A stretch of DNA of 11,682 nucleotides, taken from contig CAYJFZ010000028.1 in NCBI GenBank assembly GCA_964369975.1, forward strand, positions 1 to 11,682, read 5' to 3'. The stretch comes from RGIG3102 sp964369975. GTDB taxonomy: Bacteria > Bacillota > Clostridia > Oscillospirales > Ruminococcaceae. A program made the position numbers and the translations under genes. The notes beneath the pieces were generated by a model that worked only from the letters and a program-made list of their open reading frames with translations, did no database searches and was not told where the DNA came from. Positions 1 through 6,172 of the stretch are shown piece by piece (position 1 is the stretch's first letter; each line of letters opens with the position of its first letter).

Positions 1-173
1 CAAGAGTGTTCAAAGGTAAAAAATTACCAGGTCACTTAGGTGCAGAAAGAGTAACAATACAAAACCTATCAGTTGTAAAAATTGATTCAGAAAACAATCT
101 AATTGCTGTAAAAGGCGCTATCCCCGGTGCAAAAGGTGGAATTGTAGTGCTAACAGACAGCGTGAAGGCTTAA
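1..173 (+). CDS. rplC: Large ribosomal subunit protein L3 (uL3), C-terminal end only
   Basis: The window opens inside this gene; the readable frame starts at base 3 and gives the last 56 residues before a TAA stop. The segment begins RVFKGKKLPGHLG and continues through AERVTIQNL and GAIPGAKGG, which is the conserved C-terminal part of bacterial L3, an early-assembly 23S rRNA binding protein near the peptidyl transferase centre. Its place directly before rplD is the standard S10 operon order. The stop codon overlaps the AAGGAGG ribosome binding site of rplD, so the two are likely translationally linked. The N-terminal roughly three quarters lie outside the window, so start and full length cannot be judged. 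Confidence 0.96.
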   Translation, partial: RVFKGKKLPGHLGAERVTIQNLSVVKIDSENNLIAVKGAIPGAKGGIVVLTDSVKA

Positions 174-186
174 GGAGGAAGACAAG

Positions 187-810
187 ATGGCAAAATTTGA
201 TGTTTTAGACATTAACGGTAAAAAAGTTGACACTGTCGAGCTCCAAGACAGCGTTTTCGGTATGACACCAAACGAAAAAGTTATGCACATGGCAGTTGTA
301 AACTTCCTTGCTAACCAAAGACAAGGAACACACTCAACTCTTACAAGAGCAGAAGTTAGAGGTGGTGGACGCAAACCATGGAGACAAAAAGGTACAGGCC
401 GTGCAAGACAAGGTTCTATCCGTTCTCCACAATGGACACACGGTGGTGTGGCTTTAGGCCCAAAACCTCGTGATTATAGCTACACACTTAACAAAAAAGT
501 TAAAAGAATAGCTATTTGTTCAGCGCTATCAGACAAAGCTTTAAATGGCAACTTAATAATAGTTGATGATTTCAAAATTGATGACTATTCAACAAAAACA
601 GTAGTTAAAATGCTAAGCAATTTAAAAGTAGGCAAGAAAACTCTTATGGTTCAAGATACAATTAACAAGAAGGTTGTTAAGTCAGCAGGTAATATCCCTG
701 GTGTACAAACAACAATTGCTACATCAATGAACGCATACGATACAATCAATGCAAACTCTTTAGTTGTAAGCCTTGCTGCAGTTAAAAAACTTGAGGAGGT
801 ATTTGCATAA
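187..810 (+). CDS. rplD: Large ribosomal subunit protein L4 (uL4)
   Basis: This 207-residue protein has the normal length for bacterial L4, a 23S rRNA binding protein whose long loop lines the constriction of the nascent peptide exit tunnel. The loop is visible at about residues 45-95, with GGGRKPWRQKGTGRARQGS followed by IRSPQW, the conserved tunnel segment in which macrolide resistance changes are known in other bacteria; nothing unusual is seen there. The ATG is preceded by AAGGAGG at 172-178 with an 8-base spacer, which fixes the start. The stop overlaps the rplW start by one base. In E. coli L4 also represses its own operon, but no such leader can be assessed because the operon start is not in the window. 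Confidence 0.98.
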   Translation: MAKFDVLDINGKKVDTVELQDSVFGMTPNEKVMHMAVVNFLANQRQGTHSTLTRAEVRGGGRKPWRQKGTGRARQGSIRSPQWTHGGVALGPKPRDYSYTLNKKVKRIAICSALSDKALNGNLIIVDDFKIDDYSTKTVVKMLSNLKVGKKTLMVQDTINKKVVKSAGNIPGVQTTIATSMNAYDTINANSLVVSLAAVKKLEEVFA

Positions 811-1103
811 TGAAATTCGCTCAAGATATAATCATTAAACCAATCATTACAGAAAACTCAATGAAAGGTTTACAAGATAGAAAATATACATTTCAAGTAG
901 CAACAGATGCTAATAAATTTCAAATCGCTAAAGCGGTTGAAGAAATATTCGGCGTTAAAGTAGCTAAAGTAAACACAATTTCTGTTAGAGGAAGATTTAG
1001 AAGACAGGGAATTAAAGGTGGATACACAGCTAAAAGCAAAAAAGCAATAATCACTTTAACAGCTGATTCAAAAGGTATTGAGTTCTTCGAAAGCATGAAC
1101 TAA
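810..1103 (+). CDS. rplW: Large ribosomal subunit protein L23 (uL23)
   Basis: This 97-residue protein matches bacterial L23, which binds 23S rRNA at the tunnel exit and is a docking site for trigger factor and signal recognition particle. The conserved core KYTFQVATDANKFQIAKAVE lies at residues 25-44, followed by the basic segment VRGRFRRQGIKGG at 59-71, the flexible loop reaching the tunnel. The ATG shares its A with the last base of the rplD stop (TAATG), and the ribosome binding site GAGGAGG at 793-799 lies within the end of rplD. Reinitiation or coupling between the two is therefore likely. It is followed by an unusually long spacer for this cluster before rplB. Confidence 0.98.
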   Translation: MKFAQDIIIKPIITENSMKGLQDRKYTFQVATDANKFQIAKAVEEIFGVKVAKVNTISVRGRFRRQGIKGGYTAKSKKAIITLTADSKGIEFFESMN

Positions 1104-1115
1104 TAACCTGTATAA

Positions 1116-1132
1116 CGCTTAAAAATTAAGCG
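1116..1132 (+). promoter_or_regulatory. Perfect 7-bp inverted repeat, possible small hairpin
   Basis: CGCTTAA, a 3-base AAA loop and TTAAGCG form a perfect inverted repeat just after the rplW stop. The stem has only three G-C pairs, so on its own it is of modest stability, and no run of T follows it. It could be an RNA processing or 3'-end stabilising structure, or chance in AT-rich sequence. Confidence 0.35.
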
Positions 1133-1141
1133 CTTTAAGTA

Positions 1142-1167
1142 TGGGAGGCAAAATAAATTGCTTCTCG
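1142..1167 (+). promoter_or_regulatory. Possible 10-bp hairpin covering a GGGAGG sequence
   Basis: TGGGAGGCAA at 1142-1151 can pair with TTGCTTCTCG at 1158-1167 around the loop AATAAA, using three G-U pairs. The 5' arm contains the Shine-Dalgarno-like GGGAGG (1143-1148), which would be hidden when the stem forms. The structure is drawn by eye without an energy calculation, so it is a weak call. Confidence 0.3.
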
Positions 1168-1181
1168 CAAAAAACTCATAA
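1158..1181 (+). other. Possible 7-codon upstream reading frame before rplB
   Basis: A TTG codon lies 9 bases after GGGAGG (1143-1148) and opens a frame of seven codons reading (M)LLAKNS before TAA at 1179-1181. The stop touches the AGGAG ribosome binding site of rplB (1181-1185), so a ribosome ending here would sit at the rplB initiation region. This geometry would suit translational coupling. TTG is a rarer start and the peptide is too short for any family match, so this may be coincidental. Confidence 0.2.
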
Positions 1182-1196
1182 GGAGATATAACCTAA

Positions 1197-2027
1197 ATGG
1201 CTATTAAAAAGTATAAACCGACCACTCCCAGCCGTCGTAATATGGCGACTACGGATTATTCGGGTCTTTCAAAAGTTGCACCTGAAAGAAGTCTGCTAAA
1301 ACCAATGAAAAAACACGCAGGCCGTAACAACACAGGTCGCATCACAGTTCGTCATCACGGTGGTGGTAACAGAACAAAATATCGCTTAGTAGACTTTAAA
1401 AGAAGAAAAGTTGATATTAAAGCAGAAGTACTTACATTAGAGTACGATCCAAACAGAACAGCGTTTATAGCGCTAATTCAATATGAAGATGGTGAAAAAT
1501 CTTATATCTTAGCTCCTAACGGCTTAAAAGTAGGCGACACAGTTATGAGCGGTGAAAATGCAGATATTAAACCAGGTAACGCATTACCAATATCATCAAT
1601 ACCAGTTGGTAGCGTAGTGCACAATGTTGAGTTATATCCAGGCAAAGGCGGACAATTAGTACGCTCAGCGGGTAACTTTGCACAATTAATTGCTAAAGAA
1701 GGCAAATACGGTCTTATCCGTCTACCTTCAGGCGAACAAAGAAATGTACCTAACAATTGTTATGCAAGTATTGGTCAAGTATCAAACACAGACCATGACA
1801 ATATCAAAATAGGTAAAGCAGGTAAAAAGCGTCACTTAGGTATCAGACCTACTGTTCGTGGTAGTGTTATGAACCCTGTTGATCACCCACACGGTGGTGG
1901 TGAGGGTAAATCACCTATCGGTCGTCCAGGTCCTGTTACACCTTGGGGTAAACCAACACTTGGATATAAAACAAGAAAAACACACAAAGCATCTGATAAA
2001 TTCATCGTCAGACGCCGTAACGGTTAG
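1197..2027 (+). CDS. rplB: Large ribosomal subunit protein L2 (uL2)
   Basis: At 276 residues this is a full-length bacterial L2, a primary 23S rRNA binding protein needed for subunit joining and peptidyl transferase activity. The N-terminal MAIKKYKPTTPSRRNM, the OB-fold region with VRHHGGGNRTKYR at residues 51-63, and the C-terminal signature VMNPVDHPHGGGEG at about 224-237 are all present. His230 corresponds to the conserved histidine long linked to L2 function (His229 in E. coli). The start is set by AGGAG at 1181-1185, 11 bases before the ATG, which is slightly long spacing. The 5' leader differs from the rest of the cluster because of the long spacer before it. Confidence 0.98.
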   Translation: MAIKKYKPTTPSRRNMATTDYSGLSKVAPERSLLKPMKKHAGRNNTGRITVRHHGGGNRTKYRLVDFKRRKVDIKAEVLTLEYDPNRTAFIALIQYEDGEKSYILAPNGLKVGDTVMSGENADIKPGNALPISSIPVGSVVHNVELYPGKGGQLVRSAGNFAQLIAKEGKYGLIRLPSGEQRNVPNNCYASIGQVSNTDHDNIKIGKAGKKRHLGIRPTVRGSVMNPVDHPHGGGEGKSPIGRPGPVTPWGKPTLGYKTRKTHKASDKFIVRRRNG

Positions 2028-2045
2028 AAAAGGAGTAATTAAGAT

Positions 2046-2318
2046 ATGGGTAGAAGTATTAAAAAAGGCCCTTTCGTGCAACCTGTTCTTCTTAAAAGAG
2101 TTAGAGAAATGAACGAGGCTGGCGAAAAAAGAGTCTTAAAGACTTGGAGCCGTTCATCTACAATTTTCCCTGATTTTGTTGGACACACATTTGCAGTTCA
2201 TGACGGTAGAAAACATGTTCCAGTGTATGTAACAGAAGATATGGTAGGTCATAAATTAGGTGAATTTGCACCTACAAGAACTTATCGTGGTCACGCTGGC
2301 TCAAAATCATCAAAGTAA
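2046..2318 (+). CDS. rpsS: Small ribosomal subunit protein S19 (uS19)
   Basis: This 90-residue protein matches S19, which sits in the 30S head with S13 and contacts the A-site region. MGRSIKKGPFVQ at the N-terminus and GHKLGEFAPTRTYRGH near residues 68-83 are family signatures. AAGGAG at about 2030-2035 precedes the ATG. It lies 18 bases after rplB and 15 before rplV, the usual S10 operon order. Nothing about its length or composition is out of line. Confidence 0.98.
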   Translation: MGRSIKKGPFVQPVLLKRVREMNEAGEKRVLKTWSRSSTIFPDFVGHTFAVHDGRKHVPVYVTEDMVGHKLGEFAPTRTYRGHAGSKSSK

Positions 2319-2333
2319 AAGGAGATTAAAACT

Positions 2334-2672
2334 ATGGAAGCAAGGGCTTATTTAAGACATGCCCGCATAGCCCCAAGAAAGGTGCAAATCGTTATGGATT
2401 TAATTAGAAATAAACCAATTAACGAAGCTGTTGCAATTTTACAACACACACCTAAGGCTGCTTGCGAACCTTTACTGAAATTGGTGAAGTCAGCTATGGC
2501 AAATGCGGAACATAACAATCAAATGGACAAAGATAGCTTATATGTAGCAGAATGCTTTGTAACACCTGGTCCAACTCTAAAAAGAGTTATGCCAAGAGCA
2601 CAAGGTAGAGCATTCAGAATATTAAAAAGAACATCTCATATGACAGTTGTTTTAAAAGAAATCGAAGGGTAG
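2334..2672 (+). CDS. rplV: Large ribosomal subunit protein L22 (uL22)
   Basis: This 112-residue protein is L22, which binds 23S rRNA and, with L4, forms the narrow part of the peptide exit tunnel. The start MEARAYLRHARIAPRKVQ is typical, and the long beta-hairpin is visible at about residues 77-101 (GPTLKRVMPRAQGRAFRI, then LKRTSH). The hairpin tip has the normal length, so there is no sign of the insertions or deletions that give macrolide resistance elsewhere. AAGGAG at 2319-2324 is 9 bases before the ATG. It is closely followed by rpsC. Confidence 0.98.
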   Translation: MEARAYLRHARIAPRKVQIVMDLIRNKPINEAVAILQHTPKAACEPLLKLVKSAMANAEHNNQMDKDSLYVAECFVTPGPTLKRVMPRAQGRAFRILKRTSHMTVVLKEIEG

Positions 2673-2681
2673 GAGGAAGCT

Positions 2682-3353
2682 ATGGGACAAAAAGTTAATC
2701 CACACGGTATTCGTGTAGGTGTAATTAAAGATTGGGATTCTCGTTGGTTTGTATCCAAAAAAGAATTCGGCGACACTTTAGTTCAAGATTATAATATTAG
2801 AAAAGTTCTCAAAAAACAGCTTTACACTGCCGGTGTATCTAAAATTGAAATTGAGAGAGATTCTAAAGTATTAAGAATAAACATTTTCTGTGCAAAACCT
2901 GGTATGGTTATAGGCCGCCAAGGTTCAGAAATTGAAAAATTAAAATTACAAGTTGCAAAGCAAGTTAAAAGAAACGCTGATGAAGTTATACTAAACATCA
3001 CAGAGGTTAAACAAGCTGATGCAAATGCACAATTAGTAGCAGAAAACATAGCAGCACAATTAGAAAGAAGAGTAGCTTTTAGAAGAGCTATGAAACAAGC
3101 TATGTCAAGAGCAATGCGCTTAGGCTCAAAAGGAATAAAAACAAGCGTTTCAGGCCGTTTAGCTGGCGCTGACATCGCAAGAACAGAGCACTATCATGAA
3201 GGAACAATTCCTTTACAAACACTTCGTGCTGATATCGACTACGGCTTTGCTGAAGCTGATACAACTTTTGGTAAAATCGGCGTTAAAGTTTGGATTTACA
3301 AAGGTGAAGTGTTAAAAGGCGCAAAACCTCGCACAGAAAGGGGTAGAAAATAA
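2682..3353 (+). CDS. rpsC: Small ribosomal subunit protein S3 (uS3)
   Basis: This 223-residue protein is S3, part of the mRNA entry channel of the 30S subunit. It begins MGQKVNPHGIRVGV and carries a type II KH domain with the GxxG loop G78-R79-Q80-G81 inside GMVIGRQGSEIE. The C-terminal S3 domain follows, with SGRLAGADIARTEHYHEG at about 157-174 and the end KVWIYKGEVL. AGGAGG precedes the start within a 9-base gap to rplV. The stop shares one base with the rplP start. Confidence 0.98.
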   Translation: MGQKVNPHGIRVGVIKDWDSRWFVSKKEFGDTLVQDYNIRKVLKKQLYTAGVSKIEIERDSKVLRINIFCAKPGMVIGRQGSEIEKLKLQVAKQVKRNADEVILNITEVKQADANAQLVAENIAAQLERRVAFRRAMKQAMSRAMRLGSKGIKTSVSGRLAGADIARTEHYHEGTIPLQTLRADIDYGFAEADTTFGKIGVKVWIYKGEVLKGAKPRTERGRK

Positions 3354-3772
3354 TGTTGTTACCTAAAAGAGTAAAATATCGTAGAGTTCAAAGAGGTAGA
3401 ATGACAGGTAAAGCTACTCGTGGCAACAAAGTAAGCCATGGTGACTTTGGTCTTCAAGCCCTTGAACCAGCTTGGATAACATCAAATCAAATCGAAGCTG
3501 CTCGTATCGCTATGACTCGTTATATTCGTCGTGGCGGTCAAGTATGGATAAAAATATTCCCTGATAAACCTGTAACAGAAAAACCAGCTGAAACTCGAAT
3601 GGGTAAAGGTAAAGGTAGTCCTGAGTACTGGGTAGCAGTGGTAAAACCGGGCAGAATAATGTTTGAAATCGGTGGAGTAAGTGAAGAACTTGCAAGAGAA
3701 GCTATGCGTTTGGCTATGCACAAATTACCAATCAAATGCAAATTTGTTAAAAAGGAAGAAGCGGGTGAGTAG
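3353..3772 (+). CDS. rplP: Large ribosomal subunit protein L16 (uL16)
   Basis: This 139-residue protein is L16, which binds between 23S rRNA helices near the A-site tRNA and is a late assembly factor of the 50S subunit. The N-terminus MLLPKRVKYRRVQRGR and later segments PAWITSNQIEAARIAMTR, GKGKGSPEYWVAVVKPG and MRLAMHKLPIK are characteristic. The ATG overlaps the rpsC stop by one base (TAATG), with AAAGGGG at 3337-3343 as a somewhat weak ribosome binding site, so coupling to rpsC translation is likely. The 3' end carries sequence that also serves to start rpmC. Confidence 0.98.
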   Translation: MLLPKRVKYRRVQRGRMTGKATRGNKVSHGDFGLQALEPAWITSNQIEAARIAMTRYIRRGGQVWIKIFPDKPVTEKPAETRMGKGKGSPEYWVAVVKPGRIMFEIGGVSEELAREAMRLAMHKLPIKCKFVKKEEAGE

Positions 3773-3773
3773 A

Positions 3774-3965
3774 ATGAAAGCAACAGAACTTCGTAATCTA
3801 TCAGCTACTGAATTAAATCAAAAATTAAAAGATTTAAAACAAGAGCTACTAAACCTTCGTTTTCAACACGCTATCAATCAGCTTGAAAATCCATTGAGAC
3901 TAAAAGCCGTAAAAAAAGATATCGCAAGAATAAAAACTGTTTTAAGCAGTCTTGAAACTAAATAA
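3774..3965 (+). CDS. rpmC: Large ribosomal subunit protein L29 (uL29)
   Basis: This 63-residue protein is L29, a helical hairpin protein next to L23 at the tunnel exit. It reads MKATELRNLSATELNQKL and later LNLRFQHAINQLENPLRL, the family core. The frame is open upstream into rplP, but a longer form would add residues encoded inside rplP and unlike L29. ATG 3774 is chosen because it gives the family N-terminus and lies one base after the rplP stop. An in-frame GTG at 3765 with AAGGA at 3752-3756 is a plausible alternative and would add three residues. GGTGA at 3764-3768 can serve the ATG. Confidence 0.95.
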   Translation: MKATELRNLSATELNQKLKDLKQELLNLRFQHAINQLENPLRLKAVKKDIARIKTVLSSLETK

Positions 3966-3979
3966 GGGAGGTTAACACA

Positions 3980-4234
3980 ATGAATCGTAATTTAAGAAAA
4001 ACAAGAATCGGTACTGTTGTATCTGATAAAATGGATAAAACTATCGTAGTATCTATTGAAGATAAAGTTAAACACCCTTTATACAAAAAGATTGTAAAAT
4101 ATACAGTTAAGTTTAAAGCTCATGATGAAAACAATGAGTGCGGTATAGGCGATCGTGTAGAAATTATGGAAACACGCCCTATCTCAAAGGATAAAAACTT
4201 TAGATTAGTTAGGATAGTAGAAAAAGCGAAATAA
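3980..4234 (+). CDS. rpsQ: Small ribosomal subunit protein S17 (uS17)
   Basis: This 84-residue OB-fold protein is S17, a primary 16S rRNA binding protein of the 30S body. The N-terminus RNLRKTRIGTVVSDKMDKTI and the C-terminal signature GDRVEIMETRPISKDK (residues 58-73) are diagnostic. GGGAGG lies 11-12 bases upstream of the ATG. It is the last gene of the S10 part of the cluster, and rplN follows after 31 bases without a visible terminator, so transcription probably continues into the spc part. Confidence 0.98.
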   Translation: MNRNLRKTRIGTVVSDKMDKTIVVSIEDKVKHPLYKKIVKYTVKFKAHDENNECGIGDRVEIMETRPISKDKNFRLVRIVEKAK

Positions 4235-4265
4235 AGCTTTAATTGAAATAAGGAGGAAGCGTACC

Positions 4266-4634
4266 ATGGTACAAATGCAGACCTATTTAAAGGTTGCTGA
4301 TAACACAGGTGCAAAAGAATTAATGTGTATCCGTGTTTTAGGCGGTACTCGCAGAAGATATGCAAATATCGGCGATGTAATCGTTGCATCAGTTAAAAAG
4401 ACAACACCAGGCGGAGTTGTTAAAAAAGGCGATGTGGTAAAGGCTGTAATAGTTCGCTCAAAAAGCGGTGTACGCCGTCAAGATGGCTCTTATATCCGTT
4501 TTGATGAAAATGCAGCAGTTATTATAAAAGAAGATAAAGATCCGAGAGGCACTCGTATTTTTGGACCTGTGGCGAGAGAACTTCGTGAAAAAGGTTATTT
4601 AAAAATACTAAGCCTTGCACCGGAATCACTATAA
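4266..4634 (+). CDS. rplN: Large ribosomal subunit protein L14 (uL14)
   Basis: At 122 residues this is the standard length of L14, which forms part of the intersubunit bridge to 16S rRNA and contacts L19. The sequence MVQMQTYLKVADNTGAKE, then RRRYANIGDVIVASVK, and later RGTRIFGPVARELRE, is the L14 pattern. AAGGAGG in the 31-base gap before it gives a strong start. In E. coli this gene opens a separate spc operon; here no promoter can be recognised in the short gap, although one inside rpsQ cannot be excluded. Confidence 0.98.
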   Translation: MVQMQTYLKVADNTGAKELMCIRVLGGTRRRYANIGDVIVASVKKTTPGGVVKKGDVVKAVIVRSKSGVRRQDGSYIRFDENAAVIIKEDKDPRGTRIFGPVARELREKGYLKILSLAPESL

Positions 4635-4647
4635 GGAGAAATTTAAA

Positions 4648-4965
4648 ATGAATAAAAAAGTTCATGTTAAAACCGGTGATACAGTAAAAATTGTCAGCGG
4701 TAAAGACCGTGGTGAAACCGGCAAAGTATTGGCTGTAAGCCCTAAAGAGGGTAAAGTTATTGTTGAAGGGTTAAACAAAGTTATAAAACATGTTAAACCA
4801 AGAAGACAAGGCGAAACAGGCGGTAAAGTAGAAGCTGAAGGTGCTATCTATGCATCAAAGGTTATGCTATTTTGCACAAAATGCAATAAAGCTACAAGAG
4901 TTTCACACAAAATAGAAGGCGATAAAAAAATCCGTGTTTGCAAACATTGCAACACAACATTATAA
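4648..4965 (+). CDS. rplX: Large ribosomal subunit protein L24 (uL24) with CxxC pairs
   Basis: This 105-residue protein is L24, an assembly-initiator protein of the 50S subunit. A KOW motif is seen at about residues 8-35 (TGDTVKIVSGKDRGETGKVL), followed by VEGLNKVIKHVKPRR. The C-terminal part has two Cys pairs, C76-x2-C79 and C98-x2-C101, forming a likely zinc ribbon as in many bacterial L24 proteins. ATG 4648 is chosen because AAGGAG lies just before it and because it gives the usual N-terminus; the open frame upstream lies in rplN and does not look like L24. It begins 13 bases after the rplN stop. Confidence 0.97.
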   Translation: MNKKVHVKTGDTVKIVSGKDRGETGKVLAVSPKEGKVIVEGLNKVIKHVKPRRQGETGGKVEAEGAIYASKVMLFCTKCNKATRVSHKIEGDKKIRVCKHCNTTL

Positions 4966-4983
4966 GAAAGGGAGTAATTGAAA

Positions 4984-5523
4984 ATGTCAAATATAAAAGA
5001 ATTATATGTAAAAGAAGTTGCTCCCGCGCTAATGAAAGAATTTGCTTACAAAAGCGTAATGCAAATACCAAAACTTGATAAAGTAGTTATCAATGTTGGT
5101 TGTTCAGAAGCTAAGGAAAACTCAAAAATTATAGACGCTGTTGTTGGTGATATCAAAAAAATCACAGGTCAACAACCAGTTGTTTGTAAAGCTAAAAAAT
5201 CAGTAGCGAACTTTAAACTTCGTGAAGGTATGCCAATCGGTGTAAAAGTTACACTAAGAGGCGAAAAAATGTATGAATTTGTTGATAGGTTATTCAATGT
5301 AGCCCTTCCTCGTGTAAGAGACTTTCACGGGATCAACCCTAACAGCTTTGATGGTAAAGGAAATTACTCTTTTGGTATAAAAGAGCAATTAATTTTCCCA
5401 GAAATCGAATACGATAAAATCGACGCTATCCGCGGCATGGACATCGCATTTGTAACAACAGCAAAAACAGACGAAGAATCTAAAGCTTTACTAAAAGCAT
5501 TAGGCGCTCCGTTTGCAAACTAA
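4984..5523 (+). CDS. rplE: Large ribosomal subunit protein L5 (uL5)
   Basis: This 179-residue protein is L5, which binds 5S rRNA in the central protuberance with L18 and contacts S13. The core KLDKVVINVGCSEAKENSK, the LREGMPIGVKVTLRG segment and the C-terminal NYSFGIKEQLIFPEIEYDK are family features. ATG 4984 lies 9 bases after GGGAG (4970-4974); the in-frame TTG at 4978 would leave only a 3-base spacer and is rejected. Neighbouring rplX and rpsN are the usual ones. Confidence 0.97.
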   Translation: MSNIKELYVKEVAPALMKEFAYKSVMQIPKLDKVVINVGCSEAKENSKIIDAVVGDIKKITGQQPVVCKAKKSVANFKLREGMPIGVKVTLRGEKMYEFVDRLFNVALPRVRDFHGINPNSFDGKGNYSFGIKEQLIFPEIEYDKIDAIRGMDIAFVTTAKTDEESKALLKALGAPFAN

Positions 5524-5540
5524 GGGGAGGATTTTATAAG

Positions 5541-5726
5541 ATGGCTAAAACAGCAATGAAAATGAAACAGCAAAGAGAACCGAAATTTTCATCAAGAGCA
5601 TACAACAGATGCAAAATCTGTGGTAGACCACACGCGTATCTAAGAAAATACGGAGTATGCCGTATTTGCTTTAGGGAATTAGCTTATAAAGGTCAAATTC
5701 CTGGCGTTAGAAAAGCAAGCTGGTAA
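5541..5726 (+). CDS. rpsN: Small ribosomal subunit protein S14, zinc-binding type (uS14)
   Basis: This 61-residue protein is the short, zinc-binding (C+ or type Z) form of S14, located in the 30S head. The zinc ligands are C24-x2-C27 and C40-x2-C43, in CKICGRPHAYLRKYGVCRIC, and the C-terminus GQIPGVRKASW is invariant in this form. The longer Cys-free paralogue used under zinc limitation in some Gram-positives is not in the window. GGGAGG precedes the ATG at a normal distance. A run of eight T follows the stop but without a stem. Confidence 0.98.
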   Translation: MAKTAMKMKQQREPKFSSRAYNRCKICGRPHAYLRKYGVCRICFRELAYKGQIPGVRKASW

Positions 5727-5760
5727 ACTTTTTTTTAAATATTTAAGGAGGCAATAAGTT

Positions 5761-6159
5761 ATGAATATAACTGACCCAATTGCAGATTTGCTTACAAGAG
5801 TAAGAAATGCAAGCAAAGCAAAGCATGCAACAGTGGACATACCTGCATCCAACATGAAAAAAGCTATTGCTCAAATTCTTGTTGATGAAGGTTATGCAAA
5901 AAGTTTTGTGGTAACAGAAGACGGAAAACAAGGCGTTATCACACTAACACTAAAATACACAAAAACAAACGCACCTGTTATTACAGGTCTTAGAAGAATA
6001 TCAAAACCAGGTCTTCGTATATACACAAACTGTGAGGATATGCCAAAGGTAATGAAGGGTATCGGTACTGCGATAGTTTCAACATCAAAAGGCGTTATGA
6101 CTGACAGAAAAGCTCGCAAAGAAAATGTGGGCGGCGAAGTTCTTGCTTTTGTATGGTAG
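5761..6159 (+). CDS. rpsH: Small ribosomal subunit protein S8 (uS8)
   Basis: This 132-residue protein is S8, a central-domain 16S rRNA binding protein of the 30S platform; in E. coli it also represses the spc operon. The start MNITDPIADLLTRVRNA and the C-terminal signature STSKGVMTDRKARKENVGGE are characteristic. AAGGAGG lies in the 34-base gap before the ATG. Whether the E. coli-type feedback site exists here cannot be judged by eye. Confidence 0.98.
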   Translation: MNITDPIADLLTRVRNASKAKHATVDIPASNMKKAIAQILVDEGYAKSFVVTEDGKQGVITLTLKYTKTNAPVITGLRRISKPGLRIYTNCEDMPKVMKGIGTAIVSTSKGVMTDRKARKENVGGEVLAFVW

Positions 6160-6172
6160 GGGGTAAATAGAT

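Larger units (their letters stand above)
1104..1196 (+). other. 93-base spacer between rplW and rplB
   Basis: This is the longest gap in the window; the other gaps are about 35 bases or less. It contains two possible hairpins (1116-1132 and 1142-1167), an extra Shine-Dalgarno-like GGGAGG at 1143-1148, a TTG-initiated 7-codon reading frame ending on the rplB ribosome binding site, and then AGGAG at 1181-1185 before the rplB ATG at 1197. No convincing promoter is seen: TATAAC at 1111-1116 lacks a -35 partner at normal spacing. No U-tract follows either hairpin, so a simple intrinsic terminator is unlikely. Confidence 0.6.

Noticed and set aside
1078..1116. Promoter-like TATAAC (1111-1116) or TTGAGT-17-TAATAA (1078-1106) before rplB
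   Set aside because: TATAAC has no -35 element at 16-18 bases, and TAATAA matches the -10 consensus poorly; AT-rich sequence gives such matches by chance.
1879..2112. Open frame overlapping the end of rplB and the start of rpsS
   Set aside because: It is another frame of two well-conserved genes and has no ribosome binding site or family resemblance.
3482..3783. Several minus-strand open frames opposite rplP
   Set aside because: They are shadows of the L16 gene; translations are Ser/Phe/Tyr-rich low-quality sequence without initiation signals.
4978..4983. TTG at 4978 as the rplE start
   Set aside because: It would leave only 3 bases after GGGAG; ATG 4984 has a 9-base spacer and gives the usual L5 N-terminus.
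5727..5760. Run of eight T after the rpsN stop as a possible terminator
   Set aside because: No GC-rich inverted repeat precedes it, and rpsH follows immediately with a strong ribosome binding site.
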